Assembly: GCA_028289345.1 (NCBI GenBank)
Contig: JANQQL010000028.1
Span: forward strand, 178,805 to 242,804
Direction of reading: 5' to 3'
Length of the DNA: 64,000 bases
DNA from: Planctomycetota bacterium
GTDB lineage: Bacteria; Planctomycetota; B15-G4; SIAN01
Shown here: positions 1 to 7,095 of the stretch, one piece after another
Position numbering within the stretch: position 1 is the first letter of the stretch
How the letters are laid out: every line of letters starts with the position of its first letter
Program-made: the position numbers and the translations under genes
The notes under the pieces: model-generated
Told to the model about the DNA's origin: nothing
Seen by the model: the letters and a program-made list of their open reading frames with translations, nothing else
The model's database searches: none

Positions 1-662
1 AAGTGAATCTCACTGATCACGGACAAGACCAGATAGATGGACACCGAGAGCCCAACCGCGTTCACCGCCGAGCGGCTCCAGGTAGAGATCAACAAGCTGA
101 GCGTCAAGGGAGCCAGCATGGCAAGACTGGCGGCAGGCCACACCCAAAGGAACCGGACCAGGGCCTCGGCCTGGGACAAGGACTGAGGCCGATCCGTCAT
201 CTGCAACACCCCGGGATAGAGCCGAAGCTCTCCCCAACCAACGAACACGAGTCCCACCCCAAGCACGAGAACCAAGAACAACCCCACCCCCATCGCCAGG
301 GAAGCCCCGGCAACCGCAAACTTGGAGAGGAAGACCCGCTGGCGGGACACCGGCCGAGAGAGAAGTAGAGGAAGAGTCCCGGCACTGCGCTCTCCTGCAA
401 TCTGCACTCCTCCCTCGGTGGAAGCGAAGACGGGCAGAAGCAGCAGTGCCGCAAAATAAAAGGCGTAGACGGCGAACGTGAGCCCATTGAAGTACGACTC
501 GTTCTCGAAGGTGTAGCGGAACTCCACGTTGCCCCCGGTCTCTGTCTCTGCATAGGTCGCAAAGCCGAACAGCATGAGGATCACGTACAGAACCAGTGCC
601 GCCAACACCACCCATGGGCGCCGCGAGCGTCTGAGTTTGAGTGCTTCCAGCGAGAGACTCAC
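1..662 (-). CDS. ABC-2 type transporter permease (3' end beyond window)
   Basis: Membrane subunit of an ABC-2 exporter. Reading down from 662 the frame opens with GTG, and this start overlaps the stop of the upstream ATPase gene by four bases (GTGA, 659-662), which fixes the start and implies translational coupling. The product begins VSLSLEALKLRRSRRPWVV and is strongly hydrophobic: a first segment near residues 16-35, a second near 65-85 (FAVYAFYFAALLLLPVF), then the motif ERSAGTLPLLLSRPVSR. That motif is typical of ABC-2 permeases, where a cytoplasmic loop precedes the third membrane helix. Two more hydrophobic stretches follow. About 220 codons are visible and no stop is reached, so the gene runs off the left edge. 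The substrate cannot be told from sequence. Confidence 0.8.
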   Translation of the reverse strand, partial: MSLSLEALKLRRSRRPWVVLAALVLYVILMLFGFATYAETETGGNVEFRYTFENESYFNGLTFAVYAFYFAALLLLPVFASTEGGVQIAGERSAGTLPLLLSRPVSRQRVFLSKFAVAGASLAMGVGLFLVLVLGVGLVFVGWGELRLYPGVLQMTDRPQSLSQAEALVRFLWVWPAASLAMLAPLTLSLLISTWSRSAVNAVGLSVSIYLVLSVISEIH

Positions 663-1594
663 CGATCGGGACTCAGGGTTGGCGTGGAGTCGAGGCGCTG
701 ACGCAGCAACTTCAAGAAGGCCGCCTCGAGGGTCGGTTTGACCCGATGAAACTCCAGCAAGCGAACGCCGGCCGCTTCCAGCGCCTCACGGACAAGCGGC
801 GGTTCGCTCCGTTCCCAAGGAACGTACACCGCGTCCGAGTCCTGACGCACCAGGGGGAAATGGGAGGAAAGTGCGTCCCATGCGGCGGCGACGTCGGAAA
901 CCACCAGCCGCCACTCCTGAGACTCCGTCTCCAACTCCTCGGTGTTGCCGGTGAATACGGCGTGGCCTTCATGAAGAATGCAAATGCGGTCCGCCACCTG
1001 CTCCACATCGGCCAGAAGGTGACTGGAAAGGAGAATCGACAGGGACGTTTCCTGTCGAAGTTCGAGAAGGCGTTCGCGAAGTTCAATCACGGCCAAGGGA
1101 TCCAGTCCATCGGCGGGTTCATCGAGGACCAAGAGATCCGGCACGGGAATCAACGCGAGTGCCAGGGAAAGCCGCTGTCGCATTCCCAAGGAGAAATTGC
1201 GAACTGCTTCGTGGGCACGCTCGGAAAGGCCAACCCATTCGAGCACGCGGTCGCGCTCGCGAGGGGAAGCCGGAGTCGAAGGGAGGAGGGTCAGATGCTC
1301 GTTCGCCGTGAGTCCGGGATACAGGGCAGGAGGTGCGAACGCAAATCGAGCCTGTTCCATGACGGAGACTCGATCGAGCCACGGGTCCTTGCCGAACAAT
1401 CGCACCGTGCCTTCGGTCGGACGTTGGAACCCGGCGAGGATGCGAAGAAGCGTGGTCTTCCCTGATCCGTTCGGCCCGACCAGCGCCACGATCTCGCCGC
1501 GACGAACCTCCAAATCAAGTTCGCGCAACGCCCATCGAGCGCCATAGCGCCTCCCGAGCGCTTCGATTGTCAAGAGTGCTGGTGCTTCGCTCAA
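659..1594 (-). CDS. ABC transporter ATP-binding protein
   Basis: Nucleotide-binding subunit of the ABC-2 exporter whose permease follows directly. Visible motifs are Walker A GPNGSGKTT (about residues 39-47), a degenerate signature SLGMRQRLSLA, Walker B LLVLDEPADGLDP and the H-loop ILLSSHLLADVE. The SxGM signature is usual for ABC-2/CcmA-like ATPases. The C-terminal 90 residues are a less conserved extension. The start is a TTG at 1594 with an AAAGG-like site about 12 bases upstream; no better ATG lies before the Walker A. The 311-aa length is normal for the family. The stop overlaps the permease start by four bases, so the two are one transcription unit read leftwards. Confidence 0.88.
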   Translation of the reverse strand: MSEAPALLTIEALGRRYGARWALRELDLEVRRGEIVALVGPNGSGKTTLLRILAGFQRPTEGTVRLFGKDPWLDRVSVMEQARFAFAPPALYPGLTANEHLTLLPSTPASPRERDRVLEWVGLSERAHEAVRNFSLGMRQRLSLALALIPVPDLLVLDEPADGLDPLAVIELRERLLELRQETSLSILLSSHLLADVEQVADRICILHEGHAVFTGNTEELETESQEWRLVVSDVAAAWDALSSHFPLVRQDSDAVYVPWERSEPPLVREALEAAGVRLLEFHRVKPTLEAAFLKLLRQRLDSTPTLSPDR

Positions 1595-2001
1595 ACTTTG
1601 TTGACCTTTTCAGAGACCGGAACGTCATTCTGGCGATCCGTTCCAGGTTGCCCATTGTTGACGAAACCATCGGCGACGAACACTTGATTCCGTGGTGACG
1701 GAATCTTCGACGACCATGACCACATTCCGATTTCCCACCGCGAAAGAGATCTCCCCAAGAGGTCAATCCGAAGGGAACGTTCCGCACCAAGGCCGGTGAC
1801 TTGACTCCGAAAACGACCTCGACGGCGTTCCTCCGGGGAACCGCCACGGGGGAATCAAGAAACTCCGCCCTTTGTTACCAACGAACGGTCGACCAAGGAG
1901 AGAACCACCCCAGCCGGGGCGCTCTCCCAGAGAATCGTCGGAAGCGACTCCCGCACAATCACCCGCAAGTTAGAGTTGCAGCAATCCCTGAACGGCGACT
2001 G
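1595..2001. other. Intergenic region between divergent genes
   Basis: About 400 bases separate the leftward ABC operon from the rightward kinase gene, so promoters for both should lie here. A perfect 8-bp inverted repeat with a 4-base loop sits at 1686-1705, and a 10-bp palindrome GGAACGTTCC at 1774-1783. The reading frame of the kinase stays open back to 1801, but that stretch reads as low-complexity sequence and lacks a ribosome site. No clear -35/-10 pair was seen. Confidence 0.5.
1686..1705. promoter_or_regulatory. Perfect 8-bp inverted repeat, candidate operator or hairpin
   Basis: GATTCCGT, four bases GGTG, then ACGGAATC: both arms match perfectly. It lies in the divergent intergenic region about 90 bases before the ABC ATPase start. 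No T-run follows on either strand, so it is unlikely to be an intrinsic terminator. It could bind a dimeric regulator or form a leader hairpin in the leftward transcript. Function is inferred only from symmetry and position. Confidence 0.4.
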
Positions 2002-4998
2002 ATGAACTCCGACTCGAACCACGCTGGCCCGAACCCGGATCCAGATCCTCGCGATCTGACGGGCAAGGACTGGCCGCCGGGGGGCTCTCGAGACAGAAAG
2101 GGAACACCCCCTCGACACGGTGGTGAGCCGCAAGCCCCGCACTCTGAGGGCGATGACTCGGAAAGCGCTCGGCGCAACAAGACCGAGGGAAACAACACGA
2201 AACTGAAAGACCTGGTCGCCGAGTGCCTCTTGCGGATGGAAGACGAAGGTCCGTCAGCACTCGAAGACACCTGCGCCAAGCATCCCGAACTCGCCGATGC
2301 GATTCGCAGTCGAGTGAGCAACCTCGCCGCGAGTGGCCTGCTCGAGAAACATCCGACAACCCCCCCTTCGCGAATCGGTGATTTCGTCCTGGGCGAACGG
2401 ATCGGCGGAGGCGGAATGGGAGTGGTCTACGAAGCAACCCAGGTGTCCTTGAACCGCGACGTGGCATTGAAAGTGGTTCGTCCCGAGATGCTCTTCTTCG
2501 ATGGGACTCGGCGCCGTTTTGCACGAGAAGTGGAAGCCGTTGCGCGCCTGCAGCATCCTGGCATCGTGCCCGTGATCGCCGCCGGGGAAGATCAGGGAAC
2601 CCCTTACCTCGCGATGGAGCGCGTGCCGGGCGCGACGCTTGGTCAAGTGTTGCAGGCGCTGGCCGATCGAGCTCCCGCGACGTTGACCCATCGCGATCTG
2701 CTCGTCACGATCCCCCTCATCCAGCAAGCGAACCGTCCGGCGAGCCGGAAAGGCGCAGAGCCAGGATCCTCGGCTCTTCCGTTGCGCCCTGGGGACTCGT
2801 GGACCAGGACCATCCTCGGACTGGGGATTCAGGCCGCGGCGGCCCTCGATCACGCCCACGCGCGGGGGGTCTTGCACCGGGACATGAAGCCCAGCAATCT
2901 CATGGTGACTTCCGAAGGACGCGTCCTTGTCGTCGACTTCGGCTTGGCGTTTGCGGAGGGCGACGCTCGCATCACGAGCACCGGAGGGCCCCTGGGATCT
3001 CTCGCTTACATGTCGCCCGAACAAGTCCGCGGACAACGAATCGATGATGTCCGCTGTGATGTCTACGGACTGGGGGTGACTCTCTATGAGTTGCTCACGC
3101 TGAGGGCCCCATTTTCTGGCCGCTCCTTTGAGGAACTCCGTCAACAGATTTTGGTCGGTCGGCCGCCCTCGCTACGCACCATCAATCCTGACGTGTCGGC
3201 GGAACTCGAAACCGTGGTGCTCACTGCCATGGAGACCGATCCCGGGCGTCGGTACCCCTCTGCTACAGCCATGCAGGCGGATCTTCAGGCGGTTCTCGAC
3301 CGCAAGCCGATCGCGGCCCGCCCAGCAGGTGCGTGGTTGCGGGCTCGACGTTGGATGCAGCGACACCCGGCACGTTCGGTCGCCGCGATTCTTGGCACGC
3401 TCTTGCTGTTCGGATTGCCCCTCACTTGGGCATTGACCCAACGGCGGGAAAGCCAACGAACAACCGCGGCTCTCGAACGCGCTCGTGCGCATCTGGCCGA
3501 TGCCCAAGAAGCCGTCGATGTCATGCTTTCCGAAGTGGCCCGAGACGAACTCGAGTTCATTCCGGGCACCGCAGAGGTTCGAAAGCGAATTCTGCGAAAG
3601 GCTCTGCAGTTTTCCCTGCGCCTCAGTGAGCGAGAAGGGAACAGTCCGGACCTCCAACAGGCAGCCGCCCGCGCGACTTTTCGTGTCGCCATGATTCACA
3701 CCGCCCTCGAGGAAGAGGAGGAAGCCGCCCGATTCTTTGACGTTGCCCTCGCTCGCGCCCACGAGCTACTGGCCAGAGATCCCAACGACCCGGTTGGACT
3801 TGAACTCACGGCTCGCGCCTTGATGGAGACGGCGTCGCTCGCGGACCGGAACTCCCAGATGGACTTGGCGCAAGAACGGCGAAAGCGCGCAGAAACCGCT
3901 TTTGAACTCTGGCACGAGCTCACCGGAGACCAGCCGGCAACCTGGGGGCTCGCGGGACTGTTCTACCACCGTGCGGTCTACCAAATGAATCGCGGGAGGC
4001 ACCGGGAAGCGCTCGAATCCCTGCACCAAGCAATGCCACTCCTGCGAGAGCGTGTGGCCGTTCATCCCACGGACCAGGAAGCGAAGAAGCACCTGGCCCT
4101 GGCACTGTCTGCCAAGGGAGCCGGTTTGGAGTGGCTGCAACAGGACCGAGACGCGGACCCCGTGCTTCGCGAAAGCTTGGCATTGAGTCAGGCTCTGCTC
4201 GACAAAAGACCGGGGGACTGGGAGACCATGCACAACCTGGGAATCACGTCCATGAGTCTTGGCCGTGCTTTGACCGATGTCGGCGAATTCGAACAAGCGA
4301 GCCAGCAGTATGCTTCGTCGATCGACTTCCTGTCACGGGTTCGGCGAATCGCTCCGGAGACCAGTGCCCTGCGACTGCCCCTGTCGATGGCCCGCGGGTC
4401 ATTGGCGGCACTCCAGGTCCAGCGCGGCGAATTTGATCTCGCCGAAGAGCAATACGCTCAATCGATCGCACTTCTCGAAGAGGAGCTGTGGAAAGCCGAC
4501 CCGCCGCCGCGCGTGGTCGCTGACCTCGGCCTTGGCCTCTTGGCCTACTCCCAACTTTTGCGACAGACGAACAAGCTCGAACAATCCCTCACCACGCTGG
4601 ATGAGGCCATCGACCTGCAGCGCGAAGCCCTGGACTATGAGCCGGGCAACCAAGCGTGGCGCAACGCTCTCTTCCATCAGCTCCACACCCGCGGCCTTGT
4701 CTTGCTAGACCTGAATCAGGTTCAAGGATGCGCCGACGACGCCCGGGCAATTCGGGCATTGACCGATGCGGAGCCTTCCTGGATACGTACCGCGGCGAGC
4801 CTCCTTGCTCGGTGTGCCGAACGACAGCCAGACGACCGTTCCGCCGAAGAGTGGAAGGATCAGGCGCTGACTTGGCTCGAGGAGCTCGTCCGCGAAGGCG
4901 GGGACCATGTCGATTCTCTCGCGAACTCTCACTTCTCGGCATTGGAGGGTGAGCCGCGCTTCGAAGCGTTGTTGAAGCGCCTCCGAAAGTCACCATAG
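2002..4998 (+). CDS. Serine/threonine protein kinase with C-terminal TPR sensor region
   Basis: Membrane-anchored eukaryotic-type kinase of the planctomycetal PknB-TPR kind, 998 aa from the ATG at 2002. Residues 65-120 form a short N-terminal helical domain. The kinase domain spans about 125-420, with glycine loop RIGGGGMGVVYEA, VALKVV lysine, catalytic loop HRDMKPSN (near 292), DFG as VVDFGLA, and SPEQVRG in the activation segment. A single membrane helix lies near 460-480 (AAILGTLLLFGLPLTWAL). The remaining 500 residues are helical TPR-like repeats, predicted outside the membrane. The frame is open 67 codons further upstream, but that extension looks non-coding. The gene is convergent with an ECF sigma gene only 29 bases away and is paralogous to the kinase at 60714-63602, whose sigma partner is of the same family. 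Confidence 0.9.
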   Translation: MNSDSNHAGPNPDPDPRDLTGKDWPPGGSRDRKGTPPRHGGEPQAPHSEGDDSESARRNKTEGNNTKLKDLVAECLLRMEDEGPSALEDTCAKHPELADAIRSRVSNLAASGLLEKHPTTPPSRIGDFVLGERIGGGGMGVVYEATQVSLNRDVALKVVRPEMLFFDGTRRRFAREVEAVARLQHPGIVPVIAAGEDQGTPYLAMERVPGATLGQVLQALADRAPATLTHRDLLVTIPLIQQANRPASRKGAEPGSSALPLRPGDSWTRTILGLGIQAAAALDHAHARGVLHRDMKPSNLMVTSEGRVLVVDFGLAFAEGDARITSTGGPLGSLAYMSPEQVRGQRIDDVRCDVYGLGVTLYELLTLRAPFSGRSFEELRQQILVGRPPSLRTINPDVSAELETVVLTAMETDPGRRYPSATAMQADLQAVLDRKPIAARPAGAWLRARRWMQRHPARSVAAILGTLLLFGLPLTWALTQRRESQRTTAALERARAHLADAQEAVDVMLSEVARDELEFIPGTAEVRKRILRKALQFSLRLSEREGNSPDLQQAAARATFRVAMIHTALEEEEEAARFFDVALARAHELLARDPNDPVGLELTARALMETASLADRNSQMDLAQERRKRAETAFELWHELTGDQPATWGLAGLFYHRAVYQMNRGRHREALESLHQAMPLLRERVAVHPTDQEAKKHLALALSAKGAGLEWLQQDRDADPVLRESLALSQALLDKRPGDWETMHNLGITSMSLGRALTDVGEFEQASQQYASSIDFLSRVRRIAPETSALRLPLSMARGSLAALQVQRGEFDLAEEQYAQSIALLEEELWKADPPPRVVADLGLGLLAYSQLLRQTNKLEQSLTTLDEAIDLQREALDYEPGNQAWRNALFHQLHTRGLVLLDLNQVQGCADDARAIRALTDAEPSWIRTAASLLARCAERQPDDRSAEEWKDQALTWLEELVREGGDHVDSLANSHFSALEGEPRFEALLKRLRKSP

Positions 4999-5027
4999 TC
5001 GCGTCTCCGCCACTCGCTGACGACGAG

Positions 5028-5603
5028 CTACTGCTCCGGCCGCTCCATCAGGTCGGCAAGCTCGGCAAGAGCACGAGAGAGGAGCGTCCGCAGTGCACCG
5101 TCCGTTCGCCCCATCCGCTCGGCAATCTCGGCTCGGGGAAGTCCGATCAGGCGATCCAACAGGATGACTTCACGAAAATCCTCCGGGAGCTGCGCAAACG
5201 CCTCTTCCATCCGCTCCTGCAACTCCGCCGCCGCAACATGTTCGCTCGGCGTGGACACGGAGCGGTAGACCGCTCCCAAGTCGATCAACTCTTCCCGATC
5301 TGGATCGCGCTTGGCGGCGCGGTAGTACTGATTGCGATTGGCAATCTTTCGCAGCGCGGTGGTGTACAACCAATCCTTGAATCCGGCCTCTCCCCGAAAC
5401 TGAAAGCGATCCAAGTGCTCGAGGATTTCTCGACACGTGGACTGCACCAAGTCGGAGGCGGACTCCCGCTCTCGAAGCACACCGCCCGTACGCAACCGAA
5501 CGAAAGCATGCAACCCGGGCAGATAGCGATGGAGTAGCTTTTCGAGCGCAGCCGAATCGCCATTCGCCGCAGCGCTGATGAGTTTCTTCGGTTCCTCGGG
5601 CAT
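5028..5603 (-). CDS. ECF-type RNA polymerase sigma factor
   Basis: Group-4 sigma-70 factor of 191 aa. Region 2 is visible at about residues 25-95 (SASDLVQSTCREILEHL, then FKDWLYTTALRKI) and region 4 at about 125-185 (LPEDFREVILLD, IAERMGRTDGALRTLLSRA, the helix-turn-helix). The SxDLVQSxCREhLE signature matches a planctomycetal ECF family that is usually encoded beside PknB-like kinases. Here the kinase gene is convergent rather than in the same operon. A close paralogue lies at 60118-60717. The start is the ATG at 5603. No anti-sigma gene is adjacent, so control by the neighbouring kinase is the likeliest idea, by analogy with described ECF/Ser-Thr kinase pairs (inference). Confidence 0.88.
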   Translation of the reverse strand: MPEEPKKLISAAANGDSAALEKLLHRYLPGLHAFVRLRTGGVLRERESASDLVQSTCREILEHLDRFQFRGEAGFKDWLYTTALRKIANRNQYYRAAKRDPDREELIDLGAVYRSVSTPSEHVAAAELQERMEEAFAQLPEDFREVILLDRLIGLPRAEIAERMGRTDGALRTLLSRALAELADLMERPEQ

Positions 5604-5785
5604 CGTTCGTCTCGGTGCGGCAGAGAGAGAAGATCTTATCGAGTCGCCGCAGCTCGTCCCTCAACACGCCGCGTCGGGATTCTTGGCTCGAGTTCCCTCC
5701 CGAGAGGGACCCTCAAGGCCCTCCACGCTCCCCCTTCCCTCTCTCGCCGATCTTCGACTTCGAAAGCGGATTGCCGAGACACCCC

Positions 5786-5822
5786 TTGACCGTGCATCCT
5801 CGGTATGCATACTTGGTATGCA
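5786..5822 (+). promoter_or_regulatory. padR promoter with overlapping palindromic operator
   Basis: TTGACC at 5786-5791 and CATACT at 5808-5813 are spaced 16 bases, a plausible -35/-10 pair. A perfect 7-bp inverted repeat TGCATAC-TTG-GTATGCA (5806-5822) covers the -10 box and ends nine bases before the first ATG. A half-site TGCAT at 5793-5797 pairs with ATGCA at 5805-5809. PadR-family regulators commonly repress their own promoter through such palindromes, so self-control is expected. Binding itself is inferred. Confidence 0.6.
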
Positions 5823-5836
5823 ACAAGGAGATGCCG

Positions 5837-6358
5837 ATGAGTGTTCGTCACAGCCTCCTGGCCCTTTTGGCCGGAGAGCCGGCCCATGGATACGGGCTGA
5901 AGTCTGGTTTCGAAGCGAGTACCGCGGGAACGTGGCCGTTGAACGTGGGTCAGGTTTACACCACCTTGCGTCGGTTGGAGCGGGACGGTTTGGTGAAACC
6001 AACTGGCACCGGGGATGACTCGAGACAGACGTGGCGAATCACGCCTCAAGGTCGCAAGGAACTCGGTCAGTGGTTCGACACACCGATTCCGGGAGACCCT
6101 CCGCAACGCGATGAGCTGGCCATCAAGGTCCTGCTTGCGGTCGCGACCGACCGGGACGACATCGCAGACATGTTGCAGTCCCAGCGGGTCTCGACCATGG
6201 AGCGGCTGCAAGCCTACACTCGCCATAAGCGGCGCGCGGACCCCCAGGCGGAGCTTCCGTGGATCCTGCTGTTGGACGCGCTCATCTTGCAAGCCGAGGC
6301 CGAGGTGAAGTGGTTGGATCTCTGCGAAGCACGGCTTCAGAAACGGAAGAAGCGATGA
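5837..6358 (+). CDS. PadR family transcriptional regulator
   Basis: Winged-helix regulator of 173 aa. The N-terminal half has the PadR fold signature: SVRHSLLALLAGEPAHGYGL, then NVGQVYTTLRRLERDGLV with the recognition helix and SRQTWRITPQGRKEL forming the wing. The C-terminal half is helical (about 100-170) and would dimerise, as in PadR-s1/AphA-type proteins. Two in-frame ATGs exist, at 5831 and 5837. AAGGAG abuts the first and lies six bases before the second, so 5837 is preferred. The stop overlaps the next start (ATGA, 6355-6358), which puts this regulator in an operon with an ABC ATPase and an FtsX permease. It probably senses a ligand exported by that pump and represses its own promoter. 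Confidence 0.9.
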   Translation: MSVRHSLLALLAGEPAHGYGLKSGFEASTAGTWPLNVGQVYTTLRRLERDGLVKPTGTGDDSRQTWRITPQGRKELGQWFDTPIPGDPPQRDELAIKVLLAVATDRDDIADMLQSQRVSTMERLQAYTRHKRRADPQAELPWILLLDALILQAEAEVKWLDLCEARLQKRKKR

Positions 6359-7095
6359 GCGAGACGCGACTTCTGTTCGACGGTGCCAGTCGAACCTTTG
6401 GCTCGGGCCGCACTCTGGTCGAGGCACTCCGCCCCACCCACTTGAGCGTCGACGCCGGAGAACTGGTGGCGATCATGGGCCCGTCCGGTTCGGGGAAGAC
6501 CACACTGCTTGCGCTGGCAGGTGCTCTCGACCGCCCATCTTCGGGCAAAGTGTTTGTCGCCGGCCAAGATCTCGCCAGTCTCCGCCCGCGCCAGCTCGCG
6601 GTGATGCGGCGCCGTACCATTGGCTACGTGTTCCAAGAGCTGAATCTCCTCCCCGGCCTGACCGCGCGCGAGAACATCGCCCTTCCGCTGGAATTGGATG
6701 GCATGCGGCTGAGTCAAGCTCATCAGCAGGCGGACTCGGCCCTCGACGAAGTCGGCTTGTTCGACCTCGCCAATCGATTCCCCGATGACCTCTCGGGCGG
6801 AGAACAACAACGCGTGGCAATTGCTCGGGCGTTTGTGGGATCTCGTCGGCTGCTGCTCGCCGATGAACCCACCGGCGCCTTGGACTCGGTGACGGGGGAG
6901 GTCGTGATGCGCCTGCTTCGCAAGCACTGCGATGCGGGCCACACAGCGGTCTTGGTCACCCACGATGCCTCCCACGCCGGCTGGGCCGATCGGGTCGTCT
7001 TTCTTCGGGACGGCACCATCGTCGATGAAACGGGAGCCTCCCCGGATGCGACCGAGCGACCGATCTCCCATTGGCCCTCCCCGAGTTCGCCGTGA
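6355..7095 (+). CDS. ABC transporter ATP-binding protein (LolD/MacB type)
   Basis: ATPase of a type VII (MacB/LolCDE-like) ABC system, 246 aa. Walker A GPSGSGKTT, Q-loop region YVFQELNLLPGLT, canonical signature LSGGEQQRVAIARA, Walker B LLLADEPTGALDS and H-loop VLVTHD are all intact. The DEPTGALDS sequence is characteristic of the LolD/MacB/FtsE subfamily. The ATG at 6355 overlaps the padR stop by four bases, and its own stop overlaps the GTG of the FtsX permease by four bases. The partner permease and PadR regulator suggest export or extrusion of a small amphipathic molecule, or lipoprotein-type transport. The substrate is unknown. Confidence 0.92.
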   Translation: MSETRLLFDGASRTFGSGRTLVEALRPTHLSVDAGELVAIMGPSGSGKTTLLALAGALDRPSSGKVFVAGQDLASLRPRQLAVMRRRTIGYVFQELNLLPGLTARENIALPLELDGMRLSQAHQQADSALDEVGLFDLANRFPDDLSGGEQQRVAIARAFVGSRRLLLADEPTGALDSVTGEVVMRLLRKHCDAGHTAVLVTHDASHAGWADRVVFLRDGTIVDETGASPDATERPISHWPSPSSP

